64,000 bases of DNA from UBA6109 sp035366835 (GTDB taxonomy: Bacteria > Desulfobacterota > Syntrophia > Syntrophales > UBA6109): positions 1-64,000 of the forward strand of contig DAOSIS010000014.1 in NCBI GenBank assembly GCA_035366835.1. Direction: 5' to 3'. Positions 26,508 through 34,101 of the stretch are shown here, piece after piece (the stretch's first letter is position 1; every line of letters begins with the position of its first letter). The translations under genes were made by a program, and so were the position numbers. The notes under the pieces are model-generated. The model was given only the letters and a program-made list of their open reading frames with translations, ran no database searches and had not been told where the DNA came from.

Positions 26508-27821
26508 TCACTTGATCATGATGTCCGCCAGCCACGTGCACAGGAACGGCCATTTGATCAGTAGCAAGATGCAGACGATCTGAACTCCGATAAAGGGCCA
26601 CACGGAGCGGTAGATATCACCCGTCGTGATTCCCCGGGGAGAAACGCCCTTCAGGTAGAACAGGCTGTAGCCGAAGGGCGGGCTGATGTAAGCCATTTGC
26701 AGGTTCACGTTGAAGAGAATCCCGAACCAAATCGGGTCGAACTTCAGAGCGGTGATGATCGACGTGAAGATCGGTGCGCAGAGCAGGACGATCGCGATGG
26801 TGTCCATGAAGCAGCCCAAGATAAACAGGATGACCATGATGATGCAGACCGTGACCCAGCGGTTCCCGACGCCGGTCAGCAACAGGTTCTCCACCAGAGA
26901 CGATCCGCCTGACCCGGCAAAGACCGCGACGAAGAAGGAAGATCCGAAGATGATCCACATGACCATGCAGGTCGCCTTCACGGTGTCCAGCAGGATGCCC
27001 TTGAACATGGCCCAGGTGAAGCCGGGGCGCATCGCCGCGAAGATAAGAGAAGCTACGGCCCCCACGCCTGCCGCCTCGGTGGGGGTGCAGAAACCGCCGA
27101 AGATCACGCCCAAAACGATGATGACGATGACCACGGGGGCGATGACGCCTTTCAGGAGGCGGATCTTTCCCGCGAGCGGAAGCTGGTCGTCCTTGTGCAG
27201 CGGCGGGGCGAAGTCATGCTGCATATAGCTGCGGATGACGATGTAGGCGATGTACATCAGGGCCAGCAATCCTCCTGTGGCGAACCCGCCCATGAACAGC
27301 TTCCCGACGGAGATGTTGGTGCATGCCCCGTAGATGATGAAGATGACGCTCGGCGGAATGAGCACCCCCAGGGAGCCGCCCGCGCAGCATGCGCCGAGCG
27401 ACACATGCTTGTTGTAATTCTGTTTCAGCATGGCCGGCAGGGCGATCAGGCCCACGGTCGTCACGGCGGCGCCGACGACTCCGGTCATCGCCGCCATGAT
27501 GGCGCAGACGATGATGGTTGTCACCGCCAGGGATCCCCGGAAGGATCCCGCCCACTGGTAAACGCAGTCGAAGAGCTCCCGGCCGATGCCCGACCGCTCC
27601 AGCACCATGCCCATCATGATGAAGGGTGCGAGGGCGACAAGGGTATAGCTGTTCATGTTCTGGAGCGCACGGGCGGCGACGAGAAACGTGTTGCTCGGTC
27701 CCCAGATGATCAGGAGCCCGATCATGCCGGAAGCGCCCGTCGCATAGGCGATCGGCATGCCCATGACAAGGAATGCGATGAGGCTGCCGAAGAGGACAAC
27801 CAGCGACATTTCAACGGACAT
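26508..27821 (-). CDS. dctM: TRAP transporter large permease DctM
   Basis: A 437-residue, 12-13-helix transporter subunit of a TRAP system, which couples sodium entry to uptake of organic acids delivered by the binding protein. Seen are the start SLVVLFGSLIAFLVMGMPIAYA, GPSNTFLVAARALQNMNSYTL split across the second helix, and the conserved CAGGSLGVLIPPSVIFIIYG. It overlaps the dctQ end by 11 nt. It is last in the dctPQM operon. Confidence 0.93.
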   Translation of the reverse strand: MSVEMSLVVLFGSLIAFLVMGMPIAYATGASGMIGLLIIWGPSNTFLVAARALQNMNSYTLVALAPFIMMGMVLERSGIGRELFDCVYQWAGSFRGSLAVTTIIVCAIMAAMTGVVGAAVTTVGLIALPAMLKQNYNKHVSLGACCAGGSLGVLIPPSVIFIIYGACTNISVGKLFMGGFATGGLLALMYIAYIVIRSYMQHDFAPPLHKDDQLPLAGKIRLLKGVIAPVVIVIIVLGVIFGGFCTPTEAAGVGAVASLIFAAMRPGFTWAMFKGILLDTVKATCMVMWIIFGSSFFVAVFAGSGGSSLVENLLLTGVGNRWVTVCIIMVILFILGCFMDTIAIVLLCAPIFTSIITALKFDPIWFGILFNVNLQMAYISPPFGYSLFYLKGVSPRGITTGDIYRSVWPFIGVQIVCILLLIKWPFLCTWLADIMIK

Positions 27822-28320
27822 GGCTTCCCTCCTTCTTCATCGAATCGATGCTGCGGATAAACTTGGCAAGTTCAGCAAGGATGATCAGAAACGTCCCCAC
27901 GGGAAGCGACAGCTTGAAAAGCCAGACTGGTCCACCCCAGGGCGCCACGGTCTGTTCCAGCGTCTTTGCTGAATCCCAGAAGCCCAGCGAGCCCTGCCAG
28001 AGCAGCGGAACAAGGAAGAGAAGAACGAACGGGAATGAGACCACGTCCAGGATCGCGCGGGAACGCATCCGGAGCTGCGAGTAGACGACGTCAACGTTCA
28101 CGTGGCCGTTCTTCATGGTCGTATAGGCGCCGCCGATCGCGTACATGGCGCCGCAGAGGAACCAGACCAGATCCTGAATGCTGATAAAGGAAAATCCGAA
28201 GATGTAGCGGGCCGTCACCTCCGGAATCATGATGACAATCGCGATGGCCGTCAGGACTGCTCCGAAATTGCCGGCCTGCAAGCTGAGCAGATCAACGGTC
28301 TTCAGAAAGCGTTCTTTCAC
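27811..28320 (-). CDS. dctQ: TRAP transporter small permease DctQ
   Basis: A 169-residue four-helix small subunit of the TRAP transporter. It contains the DctQ landmark VTARYIFGFSFISIQDLVWF and TMKNGHVNVDVVYSQLRMRS. I chose the GTG at 28320, with AAAAGGAGGT 7 nt upstream; the open frame runs 63 residues further but that part is not DctQ-like. Its stop overlaps dctM. A strong hairpin separates it from dctP. Confidence 0.9.
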   Translation of the reverse strand: MKERFLKTVDLLSLQAGNFGAVLTAIAIVIMIPEVTARYIFGFSFISIQDLVWFLCGAMYAIGGAYTTMKNGHVNVDVVYSQLRMRSRAILDVVSFPFVLLFLVPLLWQGSLGFWDSAKTLEQTVAPWGGPVWLFKLSLPVGTFLIILAELAKFIRSIDSMKKEGSHVR

Positions 28321-28450
28321 GATTATACCTCCTTTTCCCCGAGCGTCCCCGACCTCGTCAACGGGGTCTGACCGGCTGACGGAAATCACCCCAGCAATCC
28401 CTCCGGTTACCCTGCGTTCTTTCTTGCCGCCGGCTGTCCGGTCGTTCGGG

Positions 28451-28501
28451 GGGCTGTCCGGGAAACGGCTTCGCGAAATCCTCGCGTTTCCCGGACAGCC
28501 C
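28451..28501 (-). repeat. 17-bp perfect inverted repeat between dctP and dctQ
   Basis: Arms GGGCTGTCCGGGAAACG (28451-28467) and its exact complement (28485-28501) flank a 17-nt loop, which itself contains CGCGA/TCGCG complementarity. It lies in the 229-nt gap after the dctP stop. On the transcribed strand no T run follows, so it is not a standard terminator. It would fold into a very stable RNA stem, suited to protecting the dctP message end and lowering read-through to dctQM. Confidence 0.75.
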
Positions 28502-28549
28502 TTAGTCAACGATCGCTATCGGTGAATCCCTCTCTCCCATCCGAGGCTG

Positions 28550-29605
28550 TCAATCGAGCTTGTAGTCCTTCGGGAGACGCCCCTCTCTCTTCAAGTAGTC
28601 GGTCATCGACCGGATCACCTTACCGGCGAAGGGGGTCTGTTTCGCGTGCACCTTCCAGAGTTTCTGGGCGACGGCCGCCATCCTGTCCTGCTCTTTCTGT
28701 GGGAAGGAGATGAATTTCATACCCTTGCTCAGCAGGAATTTCTTGGCCTCGGGCTCTTTTTTGTGCGACTCGTTCCTGAGACGGAGCAATTGCTGCCGCG
28801 TGGCCGCAAAAACGACGGCTTTGAGATGATCGGGGAGCTTCTGCCATGCCGCCGCGTTCGCATAATAGGCGATGTTCGTGAACGGCTGATGCTTCATCGG
28901 TTCTACAGCATACTTCGTCACTTCGTGGATGCCCATGTCCAGCATCATCGATGAGGGGGTGTGCTCCACGGCATCGATGACGCCCCTGGACAGCGCCTCG
29001 TAGGTTTCATCCCCGCCGAGAGCAACCACGGATGCTCCCATTTCCTTGAAGAAGGAGAGCGCCACACCGGAGGAGCGCATCTTCAGTCCCTTAAAGTCCT
29101 CCAATTTATTGATGGGTTTCTTCGAGAAGACGGGTTCCAAGTCGGAGTAGCCGCCGTTTCCGATGTAGTAGATGTTGCTCTTGCTATAGAAGTCCCTTGC
29201 CAATTCGATTCCGCCTTCTTCGTGCATCCAGTAATCGAAATCATCAATGTTCATGTCGGCAAAGGGAATGTAGCCGTAGTACCCGATCCCGATGTCCTTA
29301 CCGGCCCAGTATCCGTCATGCCAGACCATCATCTCGAACGTCCCTCGCGCGATCGCGTCGACTTGGTCGAGGGCTTTCACGAGCTCTCCCGGGCCGAAAA
29401 CAGTGATATTCATTTCGCCGTTGCTCATCTTCTTCACCAGGTCGGCAAATTCCGGTCCATTGATCGTGTAATAGTAGCTGCCTTTGGCCCAGAAGCACGG
29501 CATCCTCCAGTTGACGACGGCGCTTGCCATGGAAATCGTCGCAAGCTGCACTACCACAATCAAACCGACACAAACCAACAACTTCAAGAACTTCCCTCTT
29601 TTCAT
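28550..29605 (-). CDS. dctP: TRAP transporter periplasmic solute-binding protein DctP
   Basis: A 351-residue secreted TRAP receptor. It has an N-terminal signal sequence (MKRGKFLKLLVCVGLIVVVQ, cleavage probably after SMASA). Typical DctP features are FADLVKKMSNGEMNITVFGPG, the KINKLEDFKGLKMRSSG-like segment PINKLEDFKGLKMRSSG with the carboxylate-binding arginine, and GGDETYEALSRGVIDAVE. The WRMPCFWAKGSYYY start resembles receptors for aromatic or keto acids; ligand unproven. ATG at 29605 has AAAGGAGGATACG upstream. Transcription is predicted from the sigma-54 promoter at 29698-29713. Confidence 0.93.
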   Translation of the reverse strand: MKRGKFLKLLVCVGLIVVVQLATISMASAVVNWRMPCFWAKGSYYYTINGPEFADLVKKMSNGEMNITVFGPGELVKALDQVDAIARGTFEMMVWHDGYWAGKDIGIGYYGYIPFADMNIDDFDYWMHEEGGIELARDFYSKSNIYYIGNGGYSDLEPVFSKKPINKLEDFKGLKMRSSGVALSFFKEMGASVVALGGDETYEALSRGVIDAVEHTPSSMMLDMGIHEVTKYAVEPMKHQPFTNIAYYANAAAWQKLPDHLKAVVFAATRQQLLRLRNESHKKEPEAKKFLLSKGMKFISFPQKEQDRMAAVAQKLWKVHAKQTPFAGKVIRSMTDYLKREGRLPKDYKLD

Positions 29606-29697
29606 CGTATCCTCCTTTACGTTTGTTTGGACAACCACGGCCTACGAAAACGTTCCGTCCATCAAATGACAGGCAAACTCAGGGATGCCGGTAAGTG

Positions 29698-29713
29698 AGC
29701 ACAAACAGTGCCA
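29698..29713 (-). promoter_or_regulatory. Sigma-54 (-24/-12) promoter for dctPQM
   Basis: On the minus strand TGGCACTGTTTGTGCT: -24 GG and -12 GC are exactly ten bases apart, -24 box TGGCAC perfect, -12 box GTGCT against TTGCW. It lies about 93 nt before the dctP ATG and downstream of a gene for a sigma-54 activator, which strongly supports it. Confidence 0.78.
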
Positions 29714-29726
29714 GAGGCGGACGGTT

Positions 29727-29860
29727 TGTCGCGGCCGAGGCAACAGGTCCGCATTTCAAGGACTTGGGAAGAGGCAGCGCAGGGAAACGGTCTGTCGCAG
29801 GAGTGGCAGAACCATGAGGCGGGTGTCTCATGACAAGACAATCTGTCTCAGCTTAGGACA
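29727..29860. promoter_or_regulatory. Four imperfect dyads, putative activator-binding (enhancer) sites
   Basis: Four related elements of about 17-19 bp start with TGTCKC and end in a partly complementary half: 29727-29745 (TGTCGC...GCAACA), 29793-29810 (TGTCGCAGGAGTGGCAGA), 29824-29840 (TGTCTCATGACAAGACA) and 29844-29860 (TGTCTCAGCTTAGGACA). The last two are direct copies 20 bp apart, about two helical turns. They lie 14-160 bp upstream of the -24 box, normal for sigma-54 enhancer sites, and just past the regulator stop codon. Confidence 0.62.
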
Positions 29861-29873
29861 GAAAGAGGGGAAT

Positions 29874-31928
29874 TCAGGATAATTTTTTCAGATAGCGATA
29901 AAGAGTGGCGCGGCTGATGGACAGGTTTTTCGCCGCCCTGAGTTTATTGCCCTTTGCATCCTCTATCGCAGTGCGGATAGCTTCGAGGGCTCCTTCCTCG
30001 ATATTTCGGCGACGGTGGGGAAAGGCACTGACGGCGACTGGCTCCACCGTACGGAGAGAAGTCTCCAGTGCTTCCTGACGGAAGAATCCCTGGATGTGCT
30101 CTTGCTGTAACACGGGCCCGTCGAGGATGGCGAGGGAGTACTCCACGGCGTTCCGGAGTTCCCGGATATTGCCGGGCCAGGAATAGTCGAGAAGCGCCGC
30201 GTAATAGGACTTGGAAATCTCCTCGACCCTCTTGTCGAACATGGGCGCGATCTTCCGGATGAAGCAAGGAACCAGGTGGTAAATCTCATCTTTTCTGTCC
30301 CGTAGCGGGGGAAGAACGATGCGCAGGACATTCAACCGGTAGAAGAGATCGTCGCGAAATCGATTCGCCCTGACCTCCCACGCCAACTGCCTGTTCGTCG
30401 CCGCAATGATCCGGATGTCGACGGGAATGGGCCGCCTTCCACCGATTCGTTCGATGGTCCTTTCCTCCAGAACCCGAAGAAGCTTCGCCTGCATGTCCAG
30501 AGGCATCTCTCCGATTTCATCGAGAAAGACCGTCCCTCCGTCGGCCAGTTCGAATTTGCCGACGCGTGTCTGAATTGCGCCCGTAAAAGATCCCTTTTCG
30601 TGGCCGAAGAGGATGGATTCCATAAGCTGTGAGGGGATGGCTGTGCAGTTGATAACGACGAAAGGGCTCGATTTCCTGGCGCTTTCATTGTGGATGACAT
30701 GGGCGAAGACTTCTTTGCCCGTACCGCTTTCCCCTTCGATAATGACGTTGGCCTGGGATCGTGTGGCCCAGCGGACCAGATTCTTGATCTCGCTCATCCG
30801 CGGGCTCAGACCGACAATATCGTCGAATGTGGCTTTCCCATGCAGATCTTCCCGAGCCCTCACAGTGCCACTGCTGCTTCCCATCGGCAGGCGGGGTCTG
30901 TCCGCCGGATCGGCAAGGGCATGGGAAAATTCGTTGGCGCTCCTGATCTGGCACAGGACGCCGCCCTCTGCCCCGTCGTTCTTTCCGATCCACTGGGCGC
31001 AGGCGCAATAGTTCTTCCCCCTGGTGTGAAAGGTAATCTTCTGTTTTTCCCTCTCTCTGCCTTTACGGACGCGGGCGAACAATTCCCGAATCGCCGGAGA
31101 GGGTATCGCCTCGGCGGCAAAACGTCCCCTGACGTCTTCCGCCGAGAGGCCGAAGACATCCTTCGCATACCGGTTCATCTCGGCGATCCGGCCTCCGCCA
31201 TCCGTAAAGAAAACGCCTATCAAGAGGTTTTCGATGATGGTCTGCATCAGCTCATCGGTCACGACCGCCTGCCGGGACCGCGCGGCGCGTATCTGGTCCT
31301 CCATGGCCATGGCGGCGGCGGCGACCGTCACCAGCGTATCATCTCTGGGCATGGTCGCGGCCCCGGCAATTCCGAGCGCACCGAGGAAATTGCCGTGGAG
31401 CGGGCAGTAGATCGGGGCATAGGAACCAACGATGCGATGCAGGTAGGACGCATAATGCTCGCAACCCGCGATAGAGACCGGTTTTCTCATCGACTTGACC
31501 AGTGAAAAACCGCAGGTCCCGATCCTCTCCTCTTCGAAGCAGACACCGCTCTCGAGGTGAAACCCGCTGATTCTTTCGAAGTCGGCGATTCGCCCTTTTC
31601 TCAGTAAATGATAGCCAGCCGCGTCATAGAGAACAACGAGATAGCGCTCCGGATCGAGAGAAGCGTAGATGCGCTCCATGAAAGGCTCGGCGAGGTAAAG
31701 AAGGTATTGCCGGTCGAAGATTCTCGCTGCGAAGATTTCCGGATCGTCAGCGTCCGAACAGATACAGCCGAAGGGATCAACGTTCTTCCGGTAGCTTTTT
31801 TCCCAGGAGGATGCGATATGCGGCGGCACGACGGCGGAATCAACCGTGCCGGTTTCGATGAATGTCCGCCACGCCTGAAGAAGTTCCTTCTGGTGAATGG
31901 AGGGATCGAATAGGGCTTCTGTACTCAT
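29874..31928 (-). CDS. Sigma-54-dependent transcriptional activator, AcoR-like
   Basis: A 684-residue enhancer-binding protein. The N-terminal third (PPHIASSWEKSYRKNVDPFG, then a GAF-like sensor) resembles AcoR-type activators; a PAS region near 240-330 follows (MQTIIENLLIGVFFTDGGGRI). The AAA+ core shows Walker A GESGTGKEVFAHVI, the sigma-54 contact loop GSFTGA (usual GAFTGA), Walker B GGTVFLDEIGEMP and the arginine-finger region. A Fis-type helix-turn-helix (LRAAKNLSISRATLYRYLKKL) closes it. It likely activates dctPQM through the dyads next to its own 3' end. ATG 31928 was chosen; a TTG at 31967 is an alternative. A sensor ligand cannot be read. Confidence 0.9.
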   Translation of the reverse strand: MSTEALFDPSIHQKELLQAWRTFIETGTVDSAVVPPHIASSWEKSYRKNVDPFGCICSDADDPEIFAARIFDRQYLLYLAEPFMERIYASLDPERYLVVLYDAAGYHLLRKGRIADFERISGFHLESGVCFEEERIGTCGFSLVKSMRKPVSIAGCEHYASYLHRIVGSYAPIYCPLHGNFLGALGIAGAATMPRDDTLVTVAAAAMAMEDQIRAARSRQAVVTDELMQTIIENLLIGVFFTDGGGRIAEMNRYAKDVFGLSAEDVRGRFAAEAIPSPAIRELFARVRKGREREKQKITFHTRGKNYCACAQWIGKNDGAEGGVLCQIRSANEFSHALADPADRPRLPMGSSSGTVRAREDLHGKATFDDIVGLSPRMSEIKNLVRWATRSQANVIIEGESGTGKEVFAHVIHNESARKSSPFVVINCTAIPSQLMESILFGHEKGSFTGAIQTRVGKFELADGGTVFLDEIGEMPLDMQAKLLRVLEERTIERIGGRRPIPVDIRIIAATNRQLAWEVRANRFRDDLFYRLNVLRIVLPPLRDRKDEIYHLVPCFIRKIAPMFDKRVEEISKSYYAALLDYSWPGNIRELRNAVEYSLAILDGPVLQQEHIQGFFRQEALETSLRTVEPVAVSAFPHRRRNIEEGALEAIRTAIEDAKGNKLRAAKNLSISRATLYRYLKKLS

Positions 31929-32007
31929 GGGCAGAGGAGCCGCCGTGTCCCGTTCCTGTACCGTCAACCTATTCCGATTTTTATCGCAAAAAGATAATGA
32001 TTAACAA

Positions 32008-32036
32008 ATATTAACAACTTGCAATATGCCTGTCAA
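32008..32036 (-). promoter_or_regulatory. Sigma-70-type promoter for the AcoR-like regulator
   Basis: Minus strand TTGACA (32036-32031), 17-nt spacer, TAATAT (32013-32008), in an AT-rich patch. The leader to ATG 31928 would be about 75 nt. Confidence 0.62.
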
Positions 32037-32085
32037 TCCCCTTTCTTTTTCCGCCGCTCCTCCCGCGATGAGGGCTCTTCACGAT

Positions 32086-32113
32086 TTGACATCCACCCGC
32101 CCTTTCCTATAGG
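32086..32113 (+). promoter_or_regulatory. Sigma-70-type promoter for the MoeB-like gene
   Basis: TTGACA (32086-32091), 16-nt spacer, TATAGG (32108-32113). Its context CGATTTGACAT...CCTATAG closely matches the promoter at 33065-33093. Confidence 0.55.
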
Positions 32114-32214
32114 GTAGCCCCCTATCGATGCGCGGGGGCGATGTGAGGATGCCGGTGAAAACCGGAGCGACGGAAATCCCGCCCCGGCATCCCGGAGCCA
32201 CGGGGGGATTGCAG

Positions 32215-32940
32215 ATGGACGATTCATCGAAGCGATACCTGCGCCAGATCGGTGTGGTCGGGCAGGACGGACAGGCAAGCCTGGGGAAGGCACGGGTGCT
32301 CATCGCCGGAGCCGGAGGCCTGGGTTGCGTCACGGCCACCTATCTTGCCCTGGCGGGCGTCGGCATGCTCCGCATCGTCGACCGTGACCGCGTGGAGCCG
32401 ACGAACCTCAACCGCCAGTTCCTCCACTGCGAGGCGGACCTCGGCCGCCCGAAAGCGGATTCCGCCGCGGAAAGACTCCGGTGCTGGAACCCCGGCATCC
32501 ACGTCGAGACCGTCGACCGAACCATCGATGAAGACAGCATCGGAGACATCGCGGACGGCATCGACCTGGTCATCGATGCGGCCGACAACTTCGCCCTCCG
32601 CCGGATCCTCAACCTCGCCGCCATCACGAGAAACATCCCTTTCATCCACGGCGCCGTGAAGGGATTCTACGGCCAGGCCATGACGGTGCTTCCCGGGAAG
32701 AGCGCCTGCTATCAGTGTCTCTTCCCCTCGCAGATGGAGGGCGACCCGCCCGCCGTTCTCGGAGCCACCTGCGGGGTCATCGGCGCGATCCAGGCGAGCG
32801 AAGCCGTAAAATACCTCACCGGACGGGGGAAGCTGCTCAGCGGCCGCCTGCTGATCTGGGACGGCGAAAATGCCGACATGGACACGGTCGCAGTGGAGCG
32901 GACGCCCTCCTGTCCCGCCTGCGGGAACCTGTCTCGCTGA
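32215..32940 (+). CDS. moeB: MoeB/ThiF-family adenylyltransferase (HesA type)
   Basis: A 241-residue E1-like enzyme that adenylates the C-terminal Gly-Gly of MoaD or ThiS. It begins SKRYLRQIGVVGQDGQASL, followed by the ATP-binding VLIAGAGGLGCVTATYLALAG, the R/Q motif NLNRQFLHCEADLGRPKADS and DAADNFALRRILN. The zinc tetrad is formed by CYQC (near 165) and CPAC near the C-terminus. It lacks the rhodanese domain of MOCS3-like forms. The start ATG 32215 has GGGGGGAT upstream; an ATG at 32128 in the same frame would add 29 non-conserved residues. Likely partners are the two MoaD-like proteins at 16 kb. MoeB versus ThiF assignment is uncertain. Confidence 0.8.
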   Translation: MDDSSKRYLRQIGVVGQDGQASLGKARVLIAGAGGLGCVTATYLALAGVGMLRIVDRDRVEPTNLNRQFLHCEADLGRPKADSAAERLRCWNPGIHVETVDRTIDEDSIGDIADGIDLVIDAADNFALRRILNLAAITRNIPFIHGAVKGFYGQAMTVLPGKSACYQCLFPSQMEGDPPAVLGATCGVIGAIQASEAVKYLTGRGKLLSGRLLIWDGENADMDTVAVERTPSCPACGNLSR

Positions 32941-33064
32941 AACCGCCGGCAGGACCCCGGGTTCCGGCTCCCGCCCCTACAGTCCCGGGAACCCCTTCGG
33001 CGATCCGGCAGGCCGTGACAACGGCCCGGAGACAGACCGTCGTCAGGAGCCCCTTCTCCTCGAT

Positions 33065-33093
33065 TTGACATTTTCCCCTCCCTCTCCTATAGT
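33065..33093 (+). promoter_or_regulatory. Sigma-70-type promoter abutting ispB (predicted leaderless mRNA)
   Basis: TTGACA (33065-33070), 17-nt spacer, TATAGT (33088-33093). Only six bases separate the -10 box from the ispB ATG, so the transcript would start at or within a base or two of the A of ATG. Confidence 0.65.
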
Positions 33094-33099
33094 CGCCGC

Positions 33100-34074
33100 A
33101 TGCAGATTCAGGACGTATTCGTGCGCTATGGCGAAGACCTCCGCCAGGCGGAAGAACACATGGACCGGTACCTTCGCTCCGAGGTGAACCTCATCCCCGA
33201 GGTCATCCATCACCTGATCGGCAGCGGCGGGAAACGCTTCCGCCCGCTTCTGCTGCTCCTGTCGGCCGATCTCTGCGGGTACCGCGGCGACCGCCGCCAT
33301 CCCCTTGCGGCGGTGATCGAGTTCATCCATACCGCGACGCTCCTGCACGACGACGTGATCGACAACGCCAAGACCCGCCGCGGCAAGACCTCGGCGAACC
33401 GGATCTGGGGAAACGCCGCATCGGTGCTGGTGGGCGATTTCCTCTATTCCAAGTCCTTCAAACTCATGACCGACTGCGGCAATCTCGAGATCATCAAGCT
33501 CCTTTCGGCGACGACGAACGTCATGTCCGAGGGGGAGGTCTTCCAGCTTGTCAAATGCGGCGATGTCAACATCACCGAACAGGAGTATCTCACCATCGTG
33601 GAGAAAAAGACGGCGGTCTTGATCGCCGCCGCCTGTGCCGTGGGGGGAATGCTGGGCACGGCGGAGGGACCGCGCGTCGATGCCCTGTCGCGATACGGGA
33701 GAGGCGTCGGCATGGCGTTCCAGATTACGGACGACACGCTGGATTACACGGCCGAAGAAGCGGCGTTCGGCAAGGCCATCGGGAAGGATCTGGAGGAAGG
33801 GAAACTGACGCTGCCCCTGATTTTCGCCCTGGCAAACTGCAAGCCGGAAGAAAGGGAAGCGGCGCAGAAGGCCATCGCCCGCCGCCCCCTCGACGAAACT
33901 GCGGTCCGCGGAATCTTCACGCTCATCCGCAGCCACGACGGGATCGGCCACGCCCTCAGGCGCGCCCGGAACTACGTAGACGATGCGAAGGAAGCCCTTG
34001 CGTCCTTCCCGGACTGCGAGGCGAAAGAGGCCTTGCTGGCCGTCGCCGACTTCGTGCTCGAACGGAAGACCTGA
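33100..34074 (+). CDS. ispB: Polyprenyl diphosphate synthase (octaprenyl-type, IspB)
   Basis: A 324-residue trans-prenyltransferase making the long isoprenoid tail of quinones. First aspartate-rich motif LLHDDVIDNAKTRRGKTSAN and second motif QITDDTLDYTAEEAAFGKAI are both complete; GSGGKRFRPLLLLLSA is the substrate-binding lysine/arginine region. Residues before the first DDxxD suggest a long-chain product, but chain length is uncertain. There is no ribosome-binding site before the ATG, matching a leaderless transcript. It converges with the NAD(P)HX repair gene. Confidence 0.92.
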   Translation: MQIQDVFVRYGEDLRQAEEHMDRYLRSEVNLIPEVIHHLIGSGGKRFRPLLLLLSADLCGYRGDRRHPLAAVIEFIHTATLLHDDVIDNAKTRRGKTSANRIWGNAASVLVGDFLYSKSFKLMTDCGNLEIIKLLSATTNVMSEGEVFQLVKCGDVNITEQEYLTIVEKKTAVLIAAACAVGGMLGTAEGPRVDALSRYGRGVGMAFQITDDTLDYTAEEAAFGKAIGKDLEEGKLTLPLIFALANCKPEEREAAQKAIARRPLDETAVRGIFTLIRSHDGIGHALRRARNYVDDAKEALASFPDCEAKEALLAVADFVLERKT

Positions 34075-34101
34075 CCGGTTCTTATCGGATTCAACGGCCG
34101 C

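Noticed and set aside
30613..31505. Long plus-strand frames opposite the AcoR-like regulator
   Set aside because: GC-rich codon bias of the true minus-strand gene produces open antisense frames; they lack ribosome-binding sites and family motifs.
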